Assembly (NCBI GenBank): GCA_017411235.1
Contig: JAFPMR010000223.1
Span: forward strand, 1-11,224
DNA from: Bacilli bacterium
Lineage (GTDB): Bacteria; Bacillota_I; Bacilli_A; RF39; UBA660
Length of the DNA: 11,224 nt
Direction: 5' to 3'
Shown: in pieces, positions 1 through 5,677 of the stretch
How positions within the stretch are numbered: the stretch's first letter is position 1
How the letters are laid out: every line of letters begins with the position of its first letter
Position numbers and translations under genes: made by a program
The notes under the pieces: model-generated
What the model was told of the DNA's origin: nothing
What the model saw: the letters and a program-made list of their open reading frames with translations, nothing else
Databases searched by the model: none

Positions 1-1167
1 AATATTAGTAATAATACGATGAGGCATAACTAATGCTAAATCTCCTGCAACACAATCTTTTAATGTTGGTTCAATGAACCCTTTATTAATACGATGCCAT
101 TCACTTCTTCTACCTTGTTTTAAGTCTTTTAAACTTTGAATGATAGGTTTTCCATCGCCTAAAACATTAGCTATTCTAGCGATACTTTCACCATATAAAC
201 GTGTATTAGTTACTGGCTCAGTTAGATTAACTTTAGAAATGAAAGCAAAGTTAGTATTATTGCTCTTAATATCTTTTAAAGCATGTCCGTTAACACAAAT
301 AAATCCATAGTAATTTTCTTTAGCTACAAATCCTCCAGGATTAGTACAGAAAGTCCTAATTTCGTCACCATAAGTATCAGTTTTAATAAATATTGTAGGA
401 TCATAAATTATATTAGTAATTTGTTCCATAATTTCTTTTCTTACTTCTACTCTAACACCAATCTCAATACTTTGAGAAAGATATGGAATCTCATATTTAT
501 CAGCTAATTCTTGAATCCATTTAGCACCAGTTCTACCTGGAGCTACAACAACATATTTAGTTTTTAAAGTTGTAGATTTAGAACCAGTTTTATAAGTAAC
601 TTCATGTTCATTTTCATTAATAGTTTTAATATCAGTTACATCTGCTCTATCAAATAAATCTACACCCTTATCAGTTAAGAAATCACAAATACCTTGAATA
701 TATTCAGGTAAATGATCACTACCTAAATGCTTTTGTTTAATAACTAATAAACGTGCTCCAGCAATAGCAACTTGTCTTTTAATCTCATTAGCTTCGTCCA
801 TATTAGAAGGATAAACTTCTGCATCCATCTTAAATTTATTAAATATCTCTTCAGTTTCATCAATTAATTGATTAGCTTCGCTTTCTAACATATATTTAGT
901 TAAATCACTTTTACCTAATTTAGGAATAAAGTTTAGTTTACCATCAGAAAAAGTTCCAGCTCCACCATATCCTGCTAAAACAGCACAAGGATTACAATTT
1001 TGACATGGAATACCCTTCTTGTTCATAGGACAAACTCTATTTTTAACAGAAGATCCTTTTTCAAGAATTGCTATTTTTAATTTACTATTTTTTGTAATTA
1101 ATTCATAAGCAGTAAATAAACCCGCAGGTCCTGCTCCAACTATTACAACATCATATTTATTTCTCAT
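1..1167 (-). CDS. FAD-dependent dehydrogenase (COG2509-like), C-terminus cut off by window edge
   Basis: My own translation of the minus strand gives an open frame of 389 codons from an ATG at 1167 that stays open to base 1. Residues 6-16 (DVVIVGAGPAG) are a Rossmann dinucleotide-binding strand and glycine loop followed by an acidic residue at the end of the second strand (ILEKG, E36), as in FAD binders. Residues 46-61 carry four cysteines (C46, C55, C58, C61), followed at 68-77 by GGAGTFSDGK. I recognise this combination from the uncharacterised FAD-dependent dehydrogenases of COG2509; I recall family members of roughly 450-490 residues, so about 70-100 residues should be missing. A second nucleotide-fold strand is visible near YVVVAPGRTGAKW. 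No signal peptide or membrane segment is seen, so it is cytosolic. The substrate is unknown. It has its own promoter and a GGTGG ribosome site, and follows the obgE terminator, so it is a separate unit. Confidence 0.85.
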   Translation of the reverse strand, partial: MRNKYDVVIVGAGPAGLFTAYELITKNSKLKIAILEKGSSVKNRVCPMNKKGIPCQNCNPCAVLAGYGGAGTFSDGKLNFIPKLGKSDLTKYMLESEANQLIDETEEIFNKFKMDAEVYPSNMDEANEIKRQVAIAGARLLVIKQKHLGSDHLPEYIQGICDFLTDKGVDLFDRADVTDIKTINENEHEVTYKTGSKSTTLKTKYVVVAPGRTGAKWIQELADKYEIPYLSQSIEIGVRVEVRKEIMEQITNIIYDPTIFIKTDTYGDEIRTFCTNPGGFVAKENYYGFICVNGHALKDIKSNNTNFAFISKVNLTEPVTNTRLYGESIARIANVLGDGKPIIQSLKDLKQGRRSEWHRINKGFIEPTLKDCVAGDLALVMPHRIITNI

Positions 1168-1184
1168 CTCTACCACCAATATTT

Positions 1185-1193
1185 ATTTTAACA
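1185..1193 (-). promoter_or_regulatory. Extended -10 promoter of the FAD dehydrogenase gene
   Basis: Read on the minus strand this is TGT followed by TAAAAT, a one-mismatch -10 box with the TGn extension. No good -35 box is found 17 bases upstream, because that position lies in the T-tract of the obgE terminator; the TGn extension would compensate. The predicted start of transcription is near 1178, leaving a leader of about ten bases before the ATG. Inferred from sequence only. Confidence 0.5.
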
Positions 1194-1207
1194 TAAATTA
1201 TTTCATT

Positions 1208-1235
1208 AAAAAAGAATAACCTGACGTTATTCTTT
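1208..1235 (-). terminator. Rho-independent terminator of obgE
   Basis: A 10-bp stem (AAAGAATAAC pairing with GTTATTCTTT, read on minus) with a five-base loop is followed by six U residues. The obgE stop codon TAA lies inside the first arm of the stem, so the gene ends within its own terminator. The stem is AT-rich, as expected for this genome. Confidence 0.8.
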
Positions 1236-2504
1236 AAAAGTAAATACCCAATCTAAGATTTCTACATCATCACCTGGTTGAGCTCCAAGACGTTCTAATT
1301 CATCTTCAACACCCATACCACGGATCTTACGAGCAAATCTATCAACACTTTGATCTTCATGGAATTTAGTCATCATAAATAACTTTTCAATTTCATCTCC
1401 ATGAATAACCCAATTACCATTGTCTTTTCTTGTAATAGTAAATGGTTTTTGATTCTCATATTTATAAACAACATGTCCCTCATATTTAGTTTCTTCATAT
1501 AAAGGTTCATCATCTATTGTTTCTAAAATATCAGCTAGTTTAATAATCATATCATCTAAACCATTATTATTCATACAAGATACTTCAATAACTTCTAATT
1601 TAGGAAATGCTTTTTTAAATTTGGCTAAATTATCTTCAGCATCTGGAAGATCCATTTTATTTGCTATTACTATTTCTTTTTTCTTAGCTAACTTTTCATC
1701 ATAAGATTCAATTTCTTTTCTTATAACTTTATAATCTTCAATCGGATCTCTTCCTTCAAAAGCACCCATATCTATTACATGACCAATAATCTTCGTACGC
1801 ATAGCATGTTTTAAAAACTTTTCACCTAATCCAGCACCTTCTGCAGCACCTTCAATTAAACCAGGTAAATCAGCCATAACAAACACTCTATTATCTTTTA
1901 ATTTAACTACACCTAAATTAGGATTTAAAGTTGTAAAATGATAAGCAGCTATCTTAGGATTAGCTCCACTGATTAAAGATAAAATAGTACTCTTACCTAC
2001 TGATGGCATTCCGACTAAACCAACATCAGCTAATACTTTTAATTCACATTTAACTACTCTTTCTTCACCAGGTTCACCATATTCACTCATTTTAGGAGCA
2101 GGATCTTCTTGAGTAGCAAAGGCTTTATTACCTCTACCACCACGACCACCATGGCAAACTGTAAATGTTTCACCATCACGAGTTAAATCACAGATTACTA
2201 AACCTGTTTTATCATCTATTAAAGTAGTACCTTCTGGAACTTTAATAATAACATCTTCGGCGTTTTTACCATTCATATCAGAACCTTTGCCATTAACGCC
2301 TTTATCACCTTTAATAATCTTTTTATACTTTAAATCAACTAATGTTTTTAAACCTTTTTCAACTTGGAAAATAATATCGGCACCTTTACCGCCATTACCT
2401 CCATTAGGTCCACCAAATGGTATAAATTTTTCCCTTCTAAAAGAAGTACATCCATCTCCACCATTACCAGCAATTAGTTTAATAACAACTTCATCTACAA
2501 ACAT
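1227..2504 (-). CDS. obgE: GTPase Obg/CgtA (ribosome assembly)
   Basis: A 425-residue protein with the full three-domain layout of Obg. Residues 1-158 form the glycine-rich Obg fold (GNGGDG, GGPNGGNGGKGAD, HGGRGGRGN). The G domain carries G1 GMPSVGKST at 165-173, switch threonines at 191-192, G3 DLPG at 212-215, G4 NKMD at 282-285 and G5 SC at 309-310. The remainder (about 340-425) matches the C-terminal OCT domain of Bacillota Obg. In this family GTP-bound Obg acts on the 50S subunit during late assembly and links to the (p)ppGpp response. The usual length is about 425-430, so it is complete. I choose the ATG at 2504: a GTG three codons upstream lies inside the Shine-Dalgarno sequence. It sits directly downstream of rpmA in the conserved order but has its own extended -10 promoter. 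Confidence 0.98.
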   Translation of the reverse strand: MFVDEVVIKLIAGNGGDGCTSFRREKFIPFGGPNGGNGGKGADIIFQVEKGLKTLVDLKYKKIIKGDKGVNGKGSDMNGKNAEDVIIKVPEGTTLIDDKTGLVICDLTRDGETFTVCHGGRGGRGNKAFATQEDPAPKMSEYGEPGEERVVKCELKVLADVGLVGMPSVGKSTILSLISGANPKIAAYHFTTLNPNLGVVKLKDNRVFVMADLPGLIEGAAEGAGLGEKFLKHAMRTKIIGHVIDMGAFEGRDPIEDYKVIRKEIESYDEKLAKKKEIVIANKMDLPDAEDNLAKFKKAFPKLEVIEVSCMNNNGLDDMIIKLADILETIDDEPLYEETKYEGHVVYKYENQKPFTITRKDNGNWVIHGDEIEKLFMMTKFHEDQSVDRFARKIRGMGVEDELERLGAQPGDDVEILDWVFTFKE

Positions 2505-2510
2505 GAGTAT

Positions 2511-2517
2511 CACCTCT
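2511..2517 (-). promoter_or_regulatory. Ribosome binding site that decides the obgE start
   Basis: AGAGGTG on the minus strand stands six bases before the ATG at 2504. The GTG at 2511-2513 is in frame and would add M-I-L, but it is the last part of the Shine-Dalgarno sequence itself and has no site of its own upstream, so the longer start is unlikely. Confidence 0.75.
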
Positions 2518-2532
2518 TTTTCTTCTTAATTT

Positions 2533-2541
2533 ATTATAACA
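2533..2541 (-). promoter_or_regulatory. Extended -10 promoter of obgE
   Basis: On the minus strand TGT is followed directly by a perfect TATAAT. The -35 position falls in the hairpin of the rpmA terminator and has no clear consensus. The expected transcript start is near 2526, about 22 bases before the ATG, with room for the ribosome site. It suggests that obgE can be expressed apart from the ribosomal protein genes. Confidence 0.6.
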
Positions 2542-2566
2542 TAAATAAAGGACCTTAAAAGGTCCT
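2541..2566 (-). terminator. Probable terminator after rpmA
   Basis: The perfect palindrome AGGACCTT/AAGGTCCT at 2549-2566 can form a stem of six to eight pairs, followed on minus by a U-rich but interrupted tail (TTATTTAT). It starts seven bases after the rpmA stop codon. The interrupted tail suggests partial termination, with read-through into obgE. Confidence 0.6.
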
Positions 2567-2572
2567 ATCATT

Positions 2573-2860
2573 TTATTTTACTTCGTAAACACTAACTTTT
2601 TTCTTATCTCTGCCAAGTCTTTCGTATTTTACAACACCACTAACTTTAGCAAATAAAGTATGGTCTTTACCCATTCCAACATTTGTTCCAGGAAAAACTT
2701 TAGTTCCTCTTTGACGATAAAGAATGCTTCCTGCATTAACAGTTTCACCATCAGCAGCCTTAGCACCTAATCTACGACCTCTAGAATCTCTACCGTTTTG
2801 AGTAGAACCTTGAGCTTTAACGTGAGCGAATAATTGGATATTTAATTTCATAAAATTCAT
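2573..2860 (-). CDS. rpmA: 50S ribosomal protein L27, precursor form
   Basis: A 95-residue L27 with the core [17 protein letters not shown] and the later motif [11 protein letters not shown]. The N-terminus begins [12 protein letters not shown] before HVKAQGST. In Bacillota L27 carries such an extension, and the protease Prp removes it after the final alanine of a motif ending in FFA or LFA; here the predicted cut is A12/H13, leaving an 83-residue mature protein. The mature N-terminal arm of L27 reaches the peptidyl transferase centre. The ATG at 2860 is chosen because GAGG lies seven bases upstream, inside the last codons of prp; the inner ATG at 2851 has no suitable site. It follows prp without a promoter, so it is co-transcribed from the rplU promoter. 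Confidence 0.97.
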   Translation of the reverse strand: MNFMKLNIQLFAHVKAQGSTQNGRDSRGRRLGAKAADGETVNAGSILYRQRGTKVFPGTNVGMGKDHTLFAKVSGVVKYERLGRDKKKVSVYEVK

Positions 2861-2862
2861 AT

Positions 2863-3171
2863 TTAAACCTCATTTCTTATCTCAATATTTTTAGGATACT
2901 GACTTTTTAAATCTTCTAACATCATAATAACGTTATTTAAAATCTTTTGATTCATTTCAGTTTCCTTTTTGATAGTTACCCTAAGTAATCCATCATCTTC
3001 TACATAATCAATTGAATCATCTAAAGATATAATATTATTTACAGCAGTAATCATCATTGTACTAACAGCAGCACAAACGATATCTTTACCATAATCATCA
3101 TATCCAGCATGACCTTTGACTACAATTTCATAAACTTTACCATTTTTATTCTTTATATTAACTTTAATCAT
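2863..3171 (-). CDS. prp: Ribosomal-processing cysteine protease Prp
   Basis: A 102-residue protein of the Prp (YsxB/DUF464) family. The catalytic pair is visible as His21 in [17 protein letters not shown] and Cys33 in the same stretch, with the spacing known for the family. Prp removes the N-terminal extension of L27, and the L27 gene next door encodes exactly such an extension. The gene lies between rplU and rpmA, as in most Bacillota. The start ATG follows the rplU stop codon by two bases, and no Shine-Dalgarno sequence can be seen in the end of rplU; I infer that translation depends on ribosomes that have just finished rplU. Length is normal. Confidence 0.95.
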   Translation of the reverse strand: MIKVNIKNKNGKVYEIVVKGHAGYDDYGKDIVCAAVSTMMITAVNNIISLDDSIDYVEDDGLLRVTIKKETEMNQKILNNVIMMLEDLKSQYPKNIEIRNEV

Positions 3172-3173
3172 AA

Positions 3174-3473
3174 TTATTTAACAATTTTCTTAACAGTTAA
3201 CTTAGTATATGGTTGTCTATGACCTTGAGTCTTACGGAATTTTTTCTTAGGTCTATATTTGAAAACAACTACCTTCTTTTGTTTTCCTTGTTTTTCAACA
3301 GTACAAACAACTTTAGCTCCTTTTACAGTAGGAGTTCCAGCAACACCGTCAACAAATAGTACTTCGTCAAATTCAACGTCTTTTCCTACTTCTGCATCTA
3401 GTTTTTCAACATAGATTGTGTCACCTTCAGTAACATAATATTGTTTTCCACCTGTTACAAATACAGCTTTCAT
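3174..3473 (-). CDS. rplU: 50S ribosomal protein L21
   Basis: A 99-residue L21 of typical length. It starts [18 protein letters not shown] and has the family's basic signature [20 protein letters not shown] near residues 72-91, which contacts 23S rRNA. The start is supported by a strong GGAGG seven bases upstream. It is the first gene of the rplU-prp-rpmA operon. It is preceded by a structured leader RNA and a near-consensus promoter, so expression is probably controlled at the leader, as for other ribosomal protein operons. Confidence 0.97.
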   Translation of the reverse strand: MKAVFVTGGKQYYVTEGDTIYVEKLDAEVGKDVEFDEVLFVDGVAGTPTVKGAKVVCTVEKQGKQKKVVVFKYRPKKKFRKTQGHRQPYTKLTVKKIVK

Positions 3474-3494
3474 CTACATACCTCCTTATAAATT

Positions 3495-3574
3495 TTTGAA
3501 GTCACGCCCTCGAGGTGATCAATTGATACTTAAACCTTTTTAGTGCGGTTTCGAAGAAAGTTCCTCAAAACGTC
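3495..3574 (-). ncRNA. L21 leader (ribosomal protein leader RNA upstream of rplU)
   Basis: The leader of rplU folds into a closed element. A long closing helix pairs 3563-3573 (ACGUUUUGAGG, minus) with 3504-3515 (CCUCGAGGGCGU), including several G-U pairs and one bulge. Inside it, AAACC pairs with GGUUU around a ten-base loop, followed by the palindrome AUCAAUUGAU. The predicted transcript begins at the first base of the closing helix. Position, size and gene context match the L21 leader family known from Bacillota, which is thought to mediate autoregulation by L21. Assignment rests on context and my hand fold; a covariance-model search was not possible. The element ends just before the GGAGG ribosome site. 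Confidence 0.8.
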
Positions 3575-3578
3575 TCTA

Positions 3579-3607
3579 ATTATAACAAGAAATACCCTAT
3601 AAGTCAA
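3579..3607 (-). promoter_or_regulatory. Promoter of the rplU-prp-rpmA operon
   Basis: TTGACT (3602-3607) and TATAAT (3579-3584) are separated by exactly 17 bases on the minus strand, and TGT immediately precedes the -10 box. This is one of the two strongest promoters in the window, fitting a ribosomal protein operon. The predicted start is near 3573. Confidence 0.85.
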
Positions 3608-3631
3608 ACAAAAATGCCTTATTTATTAAAG

Positions 3632-3658
3632 AAAAAAGAACTATTATCTAGTTCTTTT
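3632..3658 (-). terminator. Terminator of the 321-residue gene
   Basis: A 10-bp stem (AAAAGAACTA with TAGTTCTTTT on minus), a five-base loop and six U residues. The stop codon of the upstream gene lies in the loop. It separates this gene from the rplU promoter 25 bases further on. Confidence 0.8.
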
Positions 3659-4609
3659 ACGTTCTTTAACTTTTTTAAGTGCTTCTTGTGCTTTACCCCA
3701 TACTGCAGTAACACCATTAGCAGCTAAACCAGCACCAGTAACAGCTAAATCTTTAGCACCAGTTAATCCTTTTCTAATAAGTTCTCTACCTACAGTAAAT
3801 AAGTTACCTGCTTCAACTTCCTCTAGTGGAGGTTCTATTTCATTTCCCTCTTCATCTACATACTTATATTCAATTTCTACACGAGGAATAGTAGTCTTAC
3901 TATTGTATTCTTGATATAGATCATATGCATTATTATTAACAGCAAACATTAACATCTTAATTTCCATTTGACTTAAAACATCATATTTAATAGATTCCAA
4001 TTGTCTTGCTTTTAAGAACTTACCATATTCAATAACATTATCGTTTTCATCATAGAAAACAACATTTCCAAGTAATACAGTTAAAATCTCAGCTTTATTA
4101 GCGTGATACACTTGGAATACTCTAAGTATTTCATCTCTATCTTCTATCTTAGGTAATCTATCTCCATCAATAATATCAAAGATCATACGTAGATATCTTT
4201 GCTCAGACATAAGAGCTTTATTAGGGCTTTCATTAAAGAAAGAAACAATTTTATATACTGTGGTTTTAAGAGCATCTAAAGCTTCTCCTCCACCATTTGT
4301 AAAACCTATTCCTTTAAACTGATCCCAAGCAAAATCATATGTATATTTTTTAATAGTATTACCATCTCTAACAGTAGCAATAATTGTACCATCTTTATAT
4401 TCCAAATTTTCCATTAAGCCTTTTTCAATTTGTTCAAGCATAATACTCAAGAAAAGATTTAAATCAAAGATAAGAGGAATTTCTTCACCTTCAACATTAA
4501 AATACAATGTATCACTGTGACCCATAAATTTAGGAACATCTAAAGTGAACTTTTTCTCTATTTCCTTATATTCACCATTATTAGTCTTTTTTATCTCATA
4601 TGTAGCCAT
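3644..4609 (-). CDS. Unrecognised 321-residue protein
   Basis: I do not recognise this family. The protein has no signal peptide or clear membrane helix at the N-terminus. Residues 1-270 look like a mixed alpha/beta soluble protein. An acidic stretch (VDEEGNEIEPPLEEVE, about 251-266) is followed by a glycine/alanine-rich, possibly amphipathic segment at about 278-310 (GLTGAKDLAVTGAGLAANG) and a strongly basic tail ending KERKRTR. That tail could bind membrane, RNA or DNA; this is speculation. The ATG at 4609 is chosen because AGGAGGG stands six bases upstream; a TTG at 4648 in the same frame has no site and lies in the putative promoter region. It follows radC by 45 bases and has its own promoter and terminator, so it appears to be a monocistronic gene. 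Composition matches its neighbours. Confidence 0.85.
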   Translation of the reverse strand: MATYEIKKTNNGEYKEIEKKFTLDVPKFMGHSDTLYFNVEGEEIPLIFDLNLFLSIMLEQIEKGLMENLEYKDGTIIATVRDGNTIKKYTYDFAWDQFKGIGFTNGGGEALDALKTTVYKIVSFFNESPNKALMSEQRYLRMIFDIIDGDRLPKIEDRDEILRVFQVYHANKAEILTVLLGNVVFYDENDNVIEYGKFLKARQLESIKYDVLSQMEIKMLMFAVNNNAYDLYQEYNSKTTIPRVEIEYKYVDEEGNEIEPPLEEVEAGNLFTVGRELIRKGLTGAKDLAVTGAGLAANGVTAVWGKAQEALKKVKERKRTR

Positions 4610-4615
4610 ATCAAA

Positions 4616-4623
4616 CCCTCCTG
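4616..4623 (-). promoter_or_regulatory. Ribosome binding site fixing the start of the 321-residue gene
   Basis: CAGGAGGG on the minus strand is close to the full anti-16S complement and lies six bases before the ATG at 4609. It rules against the longer in-frame TTG start at 4648. Confidence 0.8.
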
Positions 4624-4636
4624 AAATGTAATATTT

Positions 4637-4665
4637 ATAATAAATCAATTTTAATCAAATAGCAA
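4637..4665 (-). promoter_or_regulatory. Probable promoter of the 321-residue gene, overlapping the end of radC
   Basis: TTGCTA (4660-4665) and TATTAT (4637-4642) are 17 bases apart on the minus strand. The -35 box lies inside the last codons of radC. The transcript would start near 4630, a few bases ahead of the ribosome site. Confidence 0.5.
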
Positions 4666-5344
4666 TAAATAATTCGGGTTTTGTCTCTCTAATACTAAGA
4701 TATTCATCTCCTGCAATAATAATATGATCAGTAACCGTAATACCCATCATTTTGCCTAATTTAATAAAAGAAGAAGTTAACTCTAAATCAGCTCTACTTG
4801 GATTTAGTGAACCTGCTGGATGATTATGAACAATAATCATCGAAGCAGCATTACATCTAACTCCTTCTCTAAAGACATCTCTAGGTGTTACATTACTACC
4901 ATTAACAGTACCCACAAATATAATTCTTTTATCGATAACGTTCTTTTTAGTATCTAAATATATAGTTAAAAACTTCTCTTGTATTTCATAGCTTAATTCA
5001 TCTCTACATAACAAAAAAACATCTCTTCCTGTCTTAATACTAAAGATATCATCACTTTTACTTAATACCCTTTTACCAAACTCAACAGCAGCTAAAATAC
5101 TCATCGCTTTAGCATCTCCAATACCTAAAATACATTTTAAAGATAGATAATTTATCTTTTGAAAATCATGAATCTTAATTTCTCTTAGTAAATCAAAACT
5201 TAGTTCTTTTACAGATTTAGATTTAGAACCAGTTCTCATTAAAATACTTAATAATTCTTCATTACTTAAAGATTCTACTCCATATTTTTTTAATCTTTCC
5301 CTAGGTCTTTCCTCTTCACACATTTCTCTAATTAAATAACTCAT
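4655..5344 (-). CDS. radC: RadC family JAB/JAMM-domain protein
   Basis: A 229-residue RadC protein of usual length. The N-terminus EERPRERLKKYG (11-22) and LSNEELLSILMRTG are typical of the family. A helix-hairpin-helix motif lies around LKCILGIGDAKAMSILAAVE (70-89). The C-terminal domain contains GTVNGSN and the metal-binding JAMM signature HxH-x7-S-x2-D as H173, H175, S183 and D186. RadC proteins were once linked to DNA repair, but the E. coli assignment was withdrawn and the cellular role is unsettled. The start at 5344 gives the normal N-terminal length and has a moderate GGGAAG ribosome site. The stop is TGA, the only TGA stop in the window, and the frame remains open beyond it into the next gene. 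A TATATA box near 5365-5373 could be its promoter, but no -35 is apparent. Confidence 0.95.
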   Translation of the reverse strand: MSYLIREMCEEERPRERLKKYGVESLSNEELLSILMRTGSKSKSVKELSFDLLREIKIHDFQKINYLSLKCILGIGDAKAMSILAAVEFGKRVLSKSDDIFSIKTGRDVFLLCRDELSYEIQEKFLTIYLDTKKNVIDKRIIFVGTVNGSNVTPRDVFREGVRCNAASMIIVHNHPAGSLNPSRADLELTSSFIKLGKMMGITVTDHIIIAGDEYLSIRETKPELFIAI

Positions 5345-5402
5345 AAATACTTCCCTTCACCCTATATATACTCCGTTGAAGTTCTATTTCCTTTTTTTTC
5401 AT

Positions 5403-5431
5403 AAAAAAAGAAGAGTTATTTAACTCTTCTT
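5403..5431 (-). terminator. Terminator of the rnc-smc-86-residue gene unit
   Basis: An 11-bp stem (AAGAAGAGTTA with TAACTCTTCTT on minus), a two-base loop that would open to four, and seven U residues. The stop codon TAA of the small gene falls at the hairpin apex. No other terminator is found back to 9276, supporting a three-gene unit. Confidence 0.85.
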
Positions 5432-5676
5432 ATTTTCTTTCCACTAGTTATAATAGCCATTTTAAAATCTTCTATTATTGGTTTAGCTTCTGTATTAGAT
5501 ACCTTTTTTACTTCAAAAGGATCTTCAGAAACTAATTTACCAACTAGTAATCTTATACCTAATTCATTATCAGATGGCATGTAATTTGTATAAACAATAT
5601 AATCATCCATCTTACCAAGAACAGTATAATTTATTGGAATGCCAACGTCATTTTCCATTGTAAATTTCTTTTGCAT
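5416..5676 (-). CDS. Small 86-residue protein, DUF1292-like, coupled to smc
   Basis: A small soluble protein that I cannot name with certainty. Its pattern (FTMENDVGIPINYTVLG, then DDYIVYTNYMPSDNELGIRLLVGK, then a helix PIIEDFKMAI) resembles the DUF1292/YrzB family of Bacillota: a short beta-rich domain whose members share a YIVYTD-like segment and are about 85-110 residues long. The function of that family is unknown. The ATG lies one base after the smc stop codon, and the ribosome site GGAGG sits within the last codons of smc, so translation is probably coupled to smc. The terminal GKKIRRVK is basic. It is the last gene of the rnc-smc unit. The family assignment is by eye and may be wrong. 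Confidence 0.8.
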   Translation of the reverse strand: MQKKFTMENDVGIPINYTVLGKMDDYIVYTNYMPSDNELGIRLLVGKLVSEDPFEVKKVSNTEAKPIIEDFKMAIITSGKKIRRVK

Positions 5677-5677
5677 C

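Noticed and set aside
283..507. A 74-residue plus-strand open frame
   Set aside because: It lies antisense within the FAD dehydrogenase gene, has no ribosome site, and its Asn/Ser/Phe-rich composition is what AT-rich antisense frames give.
2287..2529. A plus-strand open frame rich in proline and leucine
   Set aside because: It is the complement of the glycine-rich Obg domain; the repeated PPLPP pattern only mirrors GG codons on the other strand.
3644..4648. Longer start of the 321-residue protein at a TTG (4648)
   Set aside because: No ribosome site in front of it and it sits within the putative promoter; the ATG at 4609 has AGGAGGG at ideal spacing.
5363..5375. TATATA box upstream of radC as a promoter
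   Set aside because: No acceptable -35 and no TGn extension; radC must have a promoter nearby, but I cannot place it with confidence.
5328..5402. A 24-codon minus-strand frame (MKKKEIELQRSIYRVKGS...) leading into the start of radC
   Set aside because: Considered as a leader peptide, but its ATG follows the T-tract of the upstream terminator with no ribosome site, and it overlaps the radC start. Probably chance.
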